From assembly GCF_000284335.1 (NCBI RefSeq), contig NC_017096.1:1494104-1558103 (forward strand): a stretch of DNA of 64,000 nt, read 5' to 3'. Both the position numbers and the translations under genes were made by a program. Origin of the DNA: Caldisericum exile AZM16c01 (GTDB lineage Bacteria > Caldisericota > Caldisericia > Caldisericales > Caldisericaceae). The notes beneath the pieces were generated by a model. The model worked only from the letters and a program-made list of their open reading frames with translations. It did not search any database and had not been told where the DNA came from. Shown piece after piece: positions 10,325-19,331 of this stretch (positions are counted from its first letter, which is position 1; each line of letters begins with the position of its first letter).

Positions 10325-10739
10325 ATTACCTCCTTCTTTTATTTGTGGCATATATTTTACCACAGGAAAATTGTAAAACGAAGTGCGAAAAAAGAAAATA
10401 CATAAAAAATTATATTTTAGTCGTCTCAGAGAAGTATTGCGGTAAGACAATTATTAGAAAGGGCACATGCCCTTTCTAACTTACCCCTAAGGATAAAAAG
10501 ATTTTTAATGTTTATGGGGGAGCACTGAGGGGGGTATTTTGCCCCCTCAGATTGAACTGAGGAGACCCCTCAGAAAGGCTTCTCGGGGTGACAATTAAAA
10601 TCATTTCGGCATGACTATAAATGACGATTAATATTAGACACCCTGTTATCGACACTTTTAAAAACAACTATTGCACAGTCGAGTTGAATGTCGAGGAGGG
10701 AAACTTTCTCCCTCCTCCGATTAAAATGATAAGGTAATA
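10325..10739. repeat. Gene-free region holding mosaic repeat block R1
   Basis: No gene found. 10325-10453 is an AT-rich leader of the gene at 4940. A perfect palindrome with 12-bp arms and a 2-nt loop lies at 10454-10479 (TTAGAAAGGGCA/TGCCCTTTCTAA). CTGAGGGGG/CCCCCTCAG forms a hairpin at 10525-10550, followed by a GACCCCTCAGAAAGG segment and TCATTTCGGCATGACTA. Another hairpin, GAGGAGGGA/TCCCTCCTC, lies at 10693-10717. The first part is a diverged reverse complement of 23185-23240, and the middle part closely matches 48595-48690. Confidence 0.75.
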
Positions 10740-12323
10740 TTACTTTCCTTTTATAAATTCAACAAGGTAAGTAGAAGTTAAGGGTTCGCTGGTTGCAAAT
10801 TCAACAAGGTCGTCCCAGCGAAGAGATGCACCTTTCCTAAAAACTTTCTCCACAAAAAATTCGCCAACCTGTGGCTCAATAAACCCATTGGAAATATTTT
10901 TATTAATATAGGCGCTAAATTGGGATGCAAGGATTTCACCCAAAAGGTAGTTGTGATAATACACAGGCGAAGAACCAAAATGAATTTTTGAAGCCCAATC
11001 GGGATACATGCGCCTCTCGGGAAGATCGATGTATTGTAATTCATGCACAATATCGTACCAGAGGTTGTTGAGGTCGCCTTCGGGATTTCTGTATAGTTCT
11101 TTCTCAAAGAACACAAATGTGATAACCCAGCGAGTTGTAATTGCAAGTTGGTATCGGAGAAGTTTCATAAGGCGTGGTGAAATTTCTGAAAGGTTTAGAG
11201 AAGCAAGGTTTAGGATCTTTTCGTAAAATTCAGGATGACGAGCAAGCCGTCCAAAGAACATTGCAACTGCTTCAGTTGTAAAGATGTGAGCAGGATCCCT
11301 TAAAATAAAGGGAAGAGTTTTATCGATATACTTTTCATAAACTGCATGCCCATACTCGTGAAGAGTTGTCTCAAGCCATTTTATATCGTTTCGAATATTC
11401 TCAAGCACCCTCACATCGTCCATCTTATCAATGGAAATGGTGAATGCGTGAGGGTTTTTGCCTTTTCTTTCGTAGAGGTCTGACCTTTCAACAATATCCC
11501 TTATATCGAGACCAATCCGTGAATAAACATCCTCGACAAGTTTAACAACATCCTTATCTTTCACAAACTTGTCATAATCATAATCGTCAATTGAGGGCAC
11601 TTCCTGGAAGAAGAGGTCTTCGTATAGCCAAGGCTTTACTTCACTTTTGGGCACACCAAATTTCTTTGAGATGACTGTGTCAATATCGTCTTTTATCTCT
11701 GTGAATATCTCATCTGTGTCATTTTTAATTTTTGCAAAAAGTGTGTGGATCTCGTCAGTTGAAAGTTCTTGAAGTTCCATCATCATATCATAGTAATTCG
11801 TAAAGCCAAGGGATTTTGCATTTTCGTTTCGAATTTTTATAAGGTCGATGAGTTTTGGTGCAATTACTTCACCAATTGATTTTGAGGCAAGGTAAGCCTT
11901 TTTTCTCTCTTCAATATCGGTGCTTGTTTTTAAAATCTCCACAATATCGTTTGTGGAAACTTCTTTGCCATCAATTTGCGGTCTATAATTTGTGTAAATA
12001 CTTTCAATTTCAACTTCCCTTTTTACAACCTCTTCAATTGCTTCCTTTGGAAGTTGATTTGGAAACATCTCGTGAAAGAGAATCGTAAGTTGTCTTTTGT
12101 CAAGTGGATCGAGGTTTTCACCGAATTGCTCTAAGGATTCTTTTATCATTTCAAAGAGGTCTCTATTTGATAGGTATAATTTCAATTCAACTTCTGTTCG
12201 CTCAAGTTCACGGGCGTATTCTTCTTTTCCTGTGGTTGCAAGATTCCAATAGGCAAGGGCATATGCCTTATAAAGGCGCTCAAGGTCACTATTTACCTTA
12301 CTTAAAAGTTCTTTTATTTCCAT
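10740..12323 (-). CDS. M3/M2-type zinc metallopeptidase (carboxypeptidase/oligopeptidase-like)
   Basis: 527 residues, almost wholly helical, with the gluzincin motif LHEYGHAVYE (HExxH) near residue 340 and a downstream glutamate in FTTEAVAMFF as third zinc ligand. The N-terminal half has the N-AKSLGF-NYYDMMMEL segment seen in M2/M3 peptidases. No signal peptide, so cytoplasmic peptide hydrolysis is likely. The chosen ATG follows AAAGGTGG at 8 nt; a GTG 4 codons upstream lies inside that ribosome site. Divergent from the EamA gene, sharing an 86-bp promoter region. I can separate it from classical thermolysin-type enzymes, but I am unsure between families M2 and M3. Confidence 0.75.
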   Translation of the reverse strand: MEIKELLSKVNSDLERLYKAYALAYWNLATTGKEEYARELERTEVELKLYLSNRDLFEMIKESLEQFGENLDPLDKRQLTILFHEMFPNQLPKEAIEEVVKREVEIESIYTNYRPQIDGKEVSTNDIVEILKTSTDIEERKKAYLASKSIGEVIAPKLIDLIKIRNENAKSLGFTNYYDMMMELQELSTDEIHTLFAKIKNDTDEIFTEIKDDIDTVISKKFGVPKSEVKPWLYEDLFFQEVPSIDDYDYDKFVKDKDVVKLVEDVYSRIGLDIRDIVERSDLYERKGKNPHAFTISIDKMDDVRVLENIRNDIKWLETTLHEYGHAVYEKYIDKTLPFILRDPAHIFTTEAVAMFFGRLARHPEFYEKILNLASLNLSEISPRLMKLLRYQLAITTRWVITFVFFEKELYRNPEGDLNNLWYDIVHELQYIDLPERRMYPDWASKIHFGSSPVYYHNYLLGEILASQFSAYINKNISNGFIEPQVGEFFVEKVFRKGASLRWDDLVEFATSEPLTSTYLVEFIKGK

Positions 12324-12396
12324 GTATTTCACCACCTTTCTTATGGATTCCTAATTTAGTGTAGCATAAAAGTCGTGTAAAAAGAAAAATTTTCAT

Positions 12397-12402
12397 TATA
12401 AT
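12397..12402 (+). promoter_or_regulatory. TATAAT box, likely leaderless promoter of the EamA gene
   Basis: A perfect TATAAT ends 7 nt before the ATG at 12410, and no Shine-Dalgarno lies between. Transcription would start at or next to the start codon. No convincing -35 element is visible. Confidence 0.5.
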
Positions 12403-12409
12403 TTATTCT

Positions 12410-13273
12410 ATGGAAGGCGAAAACAAAGTAAAGTTAATATTGATACTTGTTATTGGCGTCATAAGTGTTGGAGTTTCATCAATTCTTATAAGGCTAACGG
12501 ATGCAGAGCCTATTGTTATTGCAACTTACAGGCTTACGCTTAGTGCCCTTTTGGTTGCACCACTTTATATTTTTTATCAAAAAAAGATTCCTTTTAAGGA
12601 ATCCATTGCATTTGTGCCACTTGCAGTGTTTCTATCAACACACTTTATCCTTTGGATATACTCCCTTAAATTCACAACGGTTGCAAGTTCAACTGTTCTT
12701 GTAACAACAAATCCCATTTTTGTGCCGATTTTTGGTTATCTTTTCTACAAAAAGGTTGTTAAAAAAGAACTCCTTTTGGGTATTGCAATTGCAATATCAG
12801 GAAGTATTCTCATTGGACTTTCATCAAAGGGAAGCATGGCAAAAGCACCACTTTTAGGAGACATACTTGCACTACTTGGAGCAATTGCCGTATCGCTTTA
12901 TCTCACATTTACAAACAGAATAAGACAAAAATTTGAATTAATTCCTTTTATATTTTTTACATATTCTTACACTGCAATTATCCTTATTATCGTTTCAGTT
13001 ATAACAAGACAAAACAATTTCCACTACCCAATGCACACATTTTTCATGTTTTTCCTTGTTGCGTTTATCCCGCAGATTTTGGGACACACGGCATATAACT
13101 ATTCTCTTAAATATTTAGACCCATCGTTTATTGCTGTCACAATCCTTGGCGAACCAGTTATTGCAACAATAGGTGCATACTTTATTCTTAACGAAATACC
13201 GTCGCTTTTGGAGATTATTGGAGCAGTGCTCATATTAACTGGTATTTACATTTCTGCTCGTGTTGAGGTATAA
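12410..13273 (+). CDS. EamA/DMT-superfamily membrane transporter
   Basis: 287 residues with about ten hydrophobic segments arranged as two five-helix EamA repeats (near 8-140 and 150-285). The second repeat ends with the usual LGEPVIATIGAYFILNEIPS pattern followed by a glycine-rich helix. Members of the drug/metabolite transporter superfamily export or import small metabolites; the substrate cannot be inferred. The ATG is 7 nt past a TATAAT box without a ribosome site. The MoaD-like gene follows 9 bp after the stop, so the two may share transcripts. Confidence 0.85.
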   Translation: MEGENKVKLILILVIGVISVGVSSILIRLTDAEPIVIATYRLTLSALLVAPLYIFYQKKIPFKESIAFVPLAVFLSTHFILWIYSLKFTTVASSTVLVTTNPIFVPIFGYLFYKKVVKKELLLGIAIAISGSILIGLSSKGSMAKAPLLGDILALLGAIAVSLYLTFTNRIRQKFELIPFIFFTYSYTAIILIIVSVITRQNNFHYPMHTFFMFFLVAFIPQILGHTAYNYSLKYLDPSFIAVTILGEPVIATIGAYFILNEIPSLLEIIGAVLILTGIYISARVEV

Positions 13274-13282
13274 TAATTTACC

Positions 13283-13558
13283 ATGGCACACGTAAAGATT
13301 AAGATGTATGCAACAATTAGAGAAAAGTTTAAAGAGGGCGAAGTTGAAATAGATGCAGAAACCGTAATTGATGCAATAAAAAAGATGGTTGAAAAGTATC
13401 CCATTTTAAGAGATGAAGTGCTTAATGAAAATGGTTCCCTTAAAAACGACTATATATATTTACTTAACGGAAGAAATGTTGAATTCCTTGAAAAGGGCAA
13501 CACCCCTCTAAAAGACGGCGATAAGATTTCAATTTTCCCCCCTGTTGCAGGTGGATAG
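13283..13558 (+). CDS. MoaD/ThiS-family ubiquitin-like sulfur carrier
   Basis: 91 residues with a beta-grasp pattern and the C-terminal IFPPVAGG, whose Gly-Gly is adenylated and thiocarboxylated in sulfur carriers. The length and the LLNGRNVEFLE-DGDKISIFPPVAGG arrangement fit MoaD (molybdopterin) better than ThiS. A molybdopterin-dependent oxidoreductase is encoded at 47668-48237, so a cofactor role is plausible but not shown. TATAAT at 13269-13274 ends 8 nt before the ATG. A GAGG lies 14 nt upstream, so leaderless and leadered starts are both possible. Confidence 0.85.
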   Translation: MAHVKIKMYATIREKFKEGEVEIDAETVIDAIKKMVEKYPILRDEVLNENGSLKNDYIYLLNGRNVEFLEKGNTPLKDGDKISIFPPVAGG

Positions 13559-13601
13559 AAACATTTTTGGAAAGATTCCCCGAAAAGGTATCCTAAAAAA
13601 T

Positions 13602-14129
13602 TTATCCGTTATTTTCTAAATCTTCACCCTCCGCAAGGGCAGTCCACTTTTTTGCAAGTTCATCCCTACGTGGTTTGTAAACTACCTCATAAAAATATCT
13701 TTGGGAAAGAAGAACGCCTTTATCATAACTTGAAACAATCATTAATGCCTCTTCCCATGCCTTGTCAAATTTTCCATTGAAGCGTCTTTCAATTTCTTTT
13801 GCAAAGTCTTCCTCTGTTTGAATTTCGTTTCCAATGATATAATAAGTTTTGCCATCCAATGTAACTGCGTAGGCAATTTCATCGCCGATGTTTTCCACCT
13901 TGAAACTCTCTTGAATCTTTTTGATTTTATCTTCTGGAAGTTCGGTTTTTCCTATGACAACTTTTTCTGGAGGCTTTGCACCTTTCATCGCCTTGAACCC
14001 TTTTTTGGCTGCAGCATAAAATATCGCACGATTCAACCCAAAACTCTTTGCTTCATGTATCGGCTTTCCTAGAACGTATGCTCTTGCCGCTTGAAGTGTT
14101 GCCATTACTTGAAACCTTCCAACTGCCAT
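13602..14129 (-). CDS. Conserved-looking protein of unknown function
   Basis: 175 residues, not recognised. The first 50 residues are helical and basic (LQAARAYVLGKPIHEAKSFGLNRAIFYAAAKKG); the middle holds a short beta-rich segment (AYAVTLDGKTYYIIGNEI); the end is charged and helical. No signal peptide or membrane segment. GGAGGTGAAG provides a good ribosome site. It lies 30 bp downstream of the primase-ligase fusion on the same strand, so it is probably cotranscribed and may be a partner, which is inference from position only. Confidence 0.7.
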   Translation of the reverse strand: MAVGRFQVMATLQAARAYVLGKPIHEAKSFGLNRAIFYAAAKKGFKAMKGAKPPEKVVIGKTELPEDKIKKIQESFKVENIGDEIAYAVTLDGKTYYIIGNEIQTEEDFAKEIERRFNGKFDKAWEEALMIVSSYDKGVLLSQRYFYEVVYKPRRDELAKKWTALAEGEDLENNG

Positions 14130-14159
14130 TCTTCACCTCCTAAATATTACATCTCTAAC

Positions 14160-15575
14160 TTATTTTGGCTTTATTTTTCGCCACCACTGCGTTGCAATTG
14201 GTGCATCAAAGCCAACCTCGTATTTTGAATTAAGTTCCTTTATGACAATTCCCTCAAAGCCTTTTGATATTGCTTCTTTCAAGTGATTTTCAAGGTTTTC
14301 AACTTTAAAATACGGCAAAACAAAAATTGGAGGCAAAAATTCGATTGAGTTAAGCATTTCTTTGCGCTTTGATAAAGGAAGATTCCCTACAAACGTTCCT
14401 GCGTAAAAGATTACATCAAAGACATAAATAATTGGTGCAGCCTTGCCATTATTTGCAAACACTGATGGGACACCTCTTCTCCCAATAGTTGAATATAGTT
14501 CTGCATCAAGCATCGATTTATCAGGAAGATTCCTAAAAGATTCAAAGGGGATTACCTTGTTTAGTTTCTCTGTCCAATCGGGGTTTTTCTCAAGCCTGCG
14601 GCCAAAATAGTAAATTTTCCCATCGTTTTTAATAATTTGCAAGCGAAAGCCATCAACCTTGTATTCCCAAATCCAATTTCCAACAAGCACCTCTCCAAAG
14701 TATGGAATTGGTTGCATTGGGTAAACTGGACTACCTTCAAAGATAAGAGTTTGTTCGGTCGTAGATGCCATTTTTTGCTCTGAGTGTAATGATTGTTGGG
14801 AAGAGGGTGGTTTCTTGCTCAACTTTAAGGGTTCGTAAGATACCATTTCTTCTAAAATAACATAAGGTTTCTTTGAAAGGCTTTTTATAAAATCAAAGAG
14901 ATTTTTATCGTTTCTTAAAGGAGTATTTACATAGAGAAATCTCGACACCCTGTGCGGGCGGTCTTTTGTTTCTGTCCCTTTTATGTTTTTGGTCCCTATA
15001 ACACGCCCAATACGTGGAAGATCATACATATTGTCAAGACGAACTTCATTTTTATGTAAAAGCGCTTTATACTCTGATCGCACATATTCTTCAAACCTTT
15101 GAAGTAGTTCAGTTATATATGTGCGGCTATCACTTGTTATAGGTATTGCCTCAATTTTAAAATAGAGCGCTGCGCCATTTCCTGTTGCTGCAATATGTGG
15201 CATTAAAAATCCCTTCTTTTCAAAATCCTCTGCAATCTTTGTTGCAACATCAACTGCTCTTTTTAGTTCATCATCATTTGAAGGATACTCCTTTTCCCTT
15301 ATTGGGTCAAAATCAAGAGCAATGATTTGCACTTTTATGATATCTTCAGCCCTTGCAGATCCTTTAAAATTTGGCCTTCTTTCACGCAGGACTGTGTAAA
15401 CATTGCTTTTGTCATTGTATTCCCTTGCAACGCTAACAAATTTTTCAACACCTTTTACGATTTTTACAATAGGATATACACCAACGTTTATAAGACGAAT
15501 TTCGCTTTCATTTTCGTGAGAAAGTATTTCGTAAAAAAGCCTTACATCGCTTTCAATAAAATCAGTGTCTTCCAT
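14160..15575 (-). CDS. Primase/polymerase-like domain fused to an ATP-dependent DNA ligase catalytic domain
   Basis: 471 residues from ATG 15575 (weak GAGAGTG upstream; the frame continues 18 codons further). Residues 1-240 look like an archaeo-eukaryotic primase: IIALDFD (D88, D90), TGNGAALYF (131-139) and RLDNMYDLPRIGRVIGTKN (179-197), matching the DxD, GNG-hLYF and RL-GT-N pattern. Residues 285-471 form a nucleotidyltransferase ligase domain: nucleophile K306 in EYKVDGFR, then FGRRLEKNPDW, MLDAEL, YVFDVIFY, FEGIVIKE and WWRKIKPK. The protein ends straight after ligase motif V, so the usual OB-fold is absent. This resembles bacterial NHEJ LigD in combining polymerase and ligase, but with another primase type and no Ku nearby. 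Confidence 0.75.
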   Translation of the reverse strand: MEDTDFIESDVRLFYEILSHENESEIRLINVGVYPIVKIVKGVEKFVSVAREYNDKSNVYTVLRERRPNFKGSARAEDIIKVQIIALDFDPIREKEYPSNDDELKRAVDVATKIAEDFEKKGFLMPHIAATGNGAALYFKIEAIPITSDSRTYITELLQRFEEYVRSEYKALLHKNEVRLDNMYDLPRIGRVIGTKNIKGTETKDRPHRVSRFLYVNTPLRNDKNLFDFIKSLSKKPYVILEEMVSYEPLKLSKKPPSSQQSLHSEQKMASTTEQTLIFEGSPVYPMQPIPYFGEVLVGNWIWEYKVDGFRLQIIKNDGKIYYFGRRLEKNPDWTEKLNKVIPFESFRNLPDKSMLDAELYSTIGRRGVPSVFANNGKAAPIIYVFDVIFYAGTFVGNLPLSKRKEMLNSIEFLPPIFVLPYFKVENLENHLKEAISKGFEGIVIKELNSKYEVGFDAPIATQWWRKIKPK

Positions 15576-15659
15576 AATTTCACTCTCTAAAAATATTATC
15601 GCACAGGATTTAGAAATAAGAAAATTCAAACAGAGGAAGAAGCATTGTAAATTTTGTCT

Positions 15660-15915
15660 CCTCCCGTAAACTGAGCAATTCTTCGCTTACACTTCGGTGC
15701 GACAAAAAACCGTCACTTAGACAAATGTTGCGAGGAGAAATCTCCAAAACTTGAGGGAGAAACAAACTTCCTCAGCACTCCCCATATAACATGGTCATCC
15801 CGAACGAATGTGAGGGACCCCCGCCTTTTCAGGGGGAGTTAGAGGGGGAGTCTTGTTAATCCCCCTCTAAATTAAGTATTCCTCGCCTTCGGCTTTGGAA
15901 CGACTTTTAATTGTA
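15660..15915. repeat. Mosaic repeat block R2
   Basis: Gene-free. Contains a module with CGCTTACACTTCGGTGCGAC (related to 22645-22670), GTCATCCCGAACGAATGTGA and a GGGGGAGTTAGAGG core. The hairpin TTAGAGGGGG/CCCCCTCTAA at 15839-15870 also occurs in R3, R4 and R5. It is followed by TTCCTCGCCTTCGGCTTTGG. Confidence 0.75.
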
Positions 15916-15926
15916 GCGCCGAAATT

Positions 15927-16031
15927 ACTTTGTTATAAGTCTTTTAGGTTTAGAAAAAAGTTAGAAGCAAGTTAGTCAAGGTCTCAACTATAAATTTGAA
16001 AAAACTCCCTTTTTGTAAATTTTGAGAATTT
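15927..16031. repeat. 105-bp dispersed repeat, copy 1
   Basis: Matches 22692-22797 with one substitution and one extra A in the second copy. It runs from ACTTTGTTATAAGTC to TTTTGAGAATTT. This copy lies just beyond the terminator of the propeller gene; the other abuts the DUF2905 gene. The nature of the element is unknown. Confidence 0.9.
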
Positions 16032-16036
16032 GGTAA

Positions 16037-16070
16037 TTAAAATCTGGCAGGAGAGAGCCTCCTGCCAGAT
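16037..16070 (-). terminator. Terminator of the protease/propeller operon
   Basis: A 12-bp perfect stem ATCTGGCAGGAG/CTCCTGCCAGAT with a 5-nt loop, then TTTAATT on the minus strand, 18 bp past the stop codon of the NHL gene. Confidence 0.85.
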
Positions 16071-16087
16071 ACTTATTGAGTAAGTCC

Positions 16088-19000
16088 TTACGGCGCTGGA
16101 TAAGTAATCGTTATCGTCTTGGTTGCCCCATCCCAATCAACCTTTGCACCAAGATTCTCGGTAACAAACCTTAGCGGAAGCATAGTTCTTCCATTAATTA
16201 TCTCTGGCATTACTTTATGGTTTGTATCATCAATCCACTTAGTAACACCGTTTACTTTCGCCTGAGGTTTACCAATCCACAGTTCTATGGTTTTATCGCC
16301 CAAAACAATAGTCACTTTTTTCGTAGTTCCATCCCAGGATATTGATCCGCCTATTGCCTCGATGATTGCCCTAATTGGGACAAGCGTACGTGAGTTCTTA
16401 ATAACTGGAGGGGAATCAAGTGCTCCTGGTGTGTCGTTAACCGTAAATGTGGTTGACCCAATTTGTAGGACAATGACTGTTGATGTCTTTAGGTAAACAG
16501 TTCTTGTTATTTTGTTTGAAATGCCGTACTTATTAGTAGAAACAATCGTAATTGTATTTGCACCTTCCCTTAAAATTATGCTATAGGCAAATCTGCCATC
16601 GCTTCCAACGGTTATCTTTGAATTATTAATCGTAACTGCACAGCCTGGATCTGTCTTTCCTGTAATGTAAAAACTTGAATCCTTAACTGTAATTCCATCT
16701 GCAAAATCAACAGTAAGAGTTGGTGGCACAGGGTTATAAACAGTTATCGTAGAAGGATTTGCTTCAGTTTTTATAACGCCTAGTTTACTGTTATAGAAGG
16801 TAACATCGGTTGGCACAATGTTTGAATCACCTTCTGAAACTCCTGTGAATGTAATTCTTATTAGGCTTCCTGTGGCAGTAACGCCACTAACTTTACCTTC
16901 AAGAGAATAGCCAACAATAATTGTCCCTGCCTTGTCATGATTTTCAAGGAATACTGCATTGCTCCCGAGATTAAAGACAGGTTCAACTTTCGAGACTTTC
17001 AGTTTTGCACTATCATATGAAATTGTAATAGCTAATCCATAAAGGTCATCTGCCTTTTCAACCGATAGATCGATAGTCCCTGTACTGCCAAGCGGAACTT
17101 TATCTCCTACGAAACTAACCTTAACAGGCGGAACTTCGGGAGTGAAGATTGAAATCGTAACAGATTTTGACAGATTTGGTAAACCTGTAGAAGTAAATGT
17201 CAAGGTAACTGTGCCACCTTCCTCTGAGCCTGCAGTCATAGGAACACCTACTGAAATAGGTATTAAAATCATATCATTAGATTTTACTGAAACAGTATTT
17301 GTGTTAACTGTGAAAGTCCAAGTTGATGGAAGATTGTTTTCAACTTTTACTGAGTAAGAATCATCTGTTTTGCCTATGTTTTCTATCGCTACATTAAAGT
17401 TTAAAGTATCTCCCGCCTTGACTTTTACATCGGAAACAGAACTTCTAACAGCAAAATCGAATTGAGATACCTGAGGTGCAGTTTCTGAAAGAATTCTTAC
17501 CACATTGTGGAAACAATCTGCAACAAGAATCTTACCATCTTTAGTTAAACTAAGCATTGCCGGTTCATAAAATTCCCTTTCGGTAGACCACAAAAGATCA
17601 AAAGTATCTCCTTTAAAAGCTTGAAGCCTACCGTTCTCAGTATCTGCTACGATAATATTCCCAGAATTATCAACCACAACTCCATAAGGAACCCAGAATT
17701 TACCAGTTGATCTTCCACCACCACCAAAAGAGCCCTTAAGTTTTTGAGAGGAATCATAAACATATACTTTGTTATCATCAGTTGTAGTAATGTAGAAGTT
17801 TCCGTTTTTATCAACATAAAGTCCAACAGGTGCGTGTGCAGGTGAAAATTGACTTAACAAAGTACCATCTGACTTAAAACCGACAACTGTCTGTGTTCCA
17901 TTACTTGCAACCCATATGTTTTGAGATGAGTCCACTGCAACACCAAAAACGTTGGAAACCTTGCCTACCCCAATTTTTGTTACGAAATTGAAGTTTTCAT
18001 CAAATTTAGCAACATAGTCACCAAGACCCACGTAAATGCTACCGTTGTGATCAGATGCAATACCACCAATTGCTTTGAATGGTTCCTTGTCGCTTATTCC
18101 TTTTATTGCCTTAATAAATTTTCCATCAGGAGTAAAAATGTCAACTTCGCCCACATCATTAAAATTAGTCCAACTTGTAACCCAAATGTTACCCTTTGAA
18201 TCTTCACAGGCAGCCCAAGGGTTAATAAGTCGTCCTTTGGTTGATTCATTAAAGTCAACTTTCCTTACAAAATTACCCTTAGAATCGAATTGAGTAAGTC
18301 TTATTCCAACAGGATATCCAAAAGGATTTCCGGGATTATAGAAATAGCCGGAGTCAATTACAAAAACATTGCCGTTATCGTCAACAGCAAAACCACCTGG
18401 AGTAAGAAAGGTTCCATTAGGTTGAGGAATCTTTGTTGCATTGTCTCCAAATTTCATAAGGAACTTACCTGTTGAGTCAAATTTCTGAACACAGGCATGT
18501 TTCTTAGAGCCGAGTCCCCTATCAAGGACATAAATATTGCCTTGCTTGTCAACAGAGATGTCAAACGGATATACAAATTGTTCATCGTTTGTGCCAGCAC
18601 TTCCAAATTTGAGTAAGGTTTTACCAGTACTATCAAGCTTATAGACAACAGATGAACGCATGTCAACCACATAAAGATTGTTTAAAGAATCAACACACAT
18701 ACCGCCAGGTGCAACAACATCGGTTTGAAGAACTGCTTTGAAATTCCCATTAGTGTCAAATACTTGAATTCTTCCATTCAATTGATCCGATACATAAACA
18801 TTTCCAGAAGAATCCACCGCAATACCAGAAGGGCCATTAAATTGTCCGTTTCCGGACCCTTCAGTTCCTACATTAAAGATCCACTTTCCGTTTTTATCAA
18901 ATTTTGCAAAGTAATTATTGAAGAAATCTGCGATATAGAAATTTCCGTCTTTATCCACAGCAACATCTACAGGATATTGGAGTTTTCCTTCACCATATCC

Positions 19001-19315
19001 CAGTTTTCCAAATGTCAAAATGTTATAAAGATTTTTATCAAGAACATGAACTCTTCCGTAGCTTGTATCAAGTACAACAAGATTCCCATCTGGAGTAGAA
19101 GTCATTCCTTGCATCGGGAAAGAAAGATCGCTTTTATAATCGCTTTCATAAGTATTTGCCGTATGTAAAGCAAATGCACCAATGTAATCGTCGGGAAGTA
19201 TCCCAATAACTCCAACTTGATACAGAGGTTTCGTATCAGCCCTTACAGGAACTACAGACGATACGCTTGCAAGCATTAATGCAATGCAAATTAAAAGTGA
19301 GATTATCCTCTTCAT
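16088..19315 (-). CDS. Secreted NHL beta-propeller protein with cohesin-like and stalk domains
   Basis: 1,075 residues. Signal peptide MKRIISLLICIALMLASVSS; ribosome site GGAAGGGG. Residues 40-620 hold at least ten NHL-type strands (repeated V-D-x-x-G-N-I/V-Y-V-x-D), forming one or two propellers. Near 630-715 is a NEW-type Ig-like domain (IGKTDDSYSVKV), near 718-860 a cohesin-like domain (GSTGTIDLSVEKADDLYGLAITISYDS pattern), then an Ig-like linker and a copper-amine-oxidase-like tail (NSRTLVPIRA, NGRTMLPLRF). NHL propellers usually mediate binding or scaffolding. It lies 16 bp downstream of a dockerin-bearing protease in one transcription unit, so the two may form an extracellular complex. 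Its stalk is diverged from the 1,070-bp cassette. Confidence 0.85.
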   Translation of the reverse strand: MKRIISLLICIALMLASVSSVVPVRADTKPLYQVGVIGILPDDYIGAFALHTANTYESDYKSDLSFPMQGMTSTPDGNLVVLDTSYGRVHVLDKNLYNILTFGKLGYGEGKLQYPVDVAVDKDGNFYIADFFNNYFAKFDKNGKWIFNVGTEGSGNGQFNGPSGIAVDSSGNVYVSDQLNGRIQVFDTNGNFKAVLQTDVVAPGGMCVDSLNNLYVVDMRSSVVYKLDSTGKTLLKFGSAGTNDEQFVYPFDISVDKQGNIYVLDRGLGSKKHACVQKFDSTGKFLMKFGDNATKIPQPNGTFLTPGGFAVDDNGNVFVIDSGYFYNPGNPFGYPVGIRLTQFDSKGNFVRKVDFNESTKGRLINPWAACEDSKGNIWVTSWTNFNDVGEVDIFTPDGKFIKAIKGISDKEPFKAIGGIASDHNGSIYVGLGDYVAKFDENFNFVTKIGVGKVSNVFGVAVDSSQNIWVASNGTQTVVGFKSDGTLLSQFSPAHAPVGLYVDKNGNFYITTTDDNKVYVYDSSQKLKGSFGGGGRSTGKFWVPYGVVVDNSGNIIVADTENGRLQAFKGDTFDLLWSTEREFYEPAMLSLTKDGKILVADCFHNVVRILSETAPQVSQFDFAVRSSVSDVKVKAGDTLNFNVAIENIGKTDDSYSVKVENNLPSTWTFTVNTNTVSVKSNDMILIPISVGVPMTAGSEEGGTVTLTFTSTGLPNLSKSVTISIFTPEVPPVKVSFVGDKVPLGSTGTIDLSVEKADDLYGLAITISYDSAKLKVSKVEPVFNLGSNAVFLENHDKAGTIIVGYSLEGKVSGVTATGSLIRITFTGVSEGDSNIVPTDVTFYNSKLGVIKTEANPSTITVYNPVPPTLTVDFADGITVKDSSFYITGKTDPGCAVTINNSKITVGSDGRFAYSIILREGANTITIVSTNKYGISNKITRTVYLKTSTVIVLQIGSTTFTVNDTPGALDSPPVIKNSRTLVPIRAIIEAIGGSISWDGTTKKVTIVLGDKTIELWIGKPQAKVNGVTKWIDDTNHKVMPEIINGRTMLPLRFVTENLGAKVDWDGATKTITITYPAP

Positions 19316-19331
19316 TGTTTCTCACCCCTTC

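Noticed and set aside
10693-10717. Hairpin GAGGAGGGA/TCCCTCCTC as terminator of the metallopeptidase gene
   Set aside because: A good 9-bp stem, but no T-run on the minus strand; better explained as part of the repeat block.
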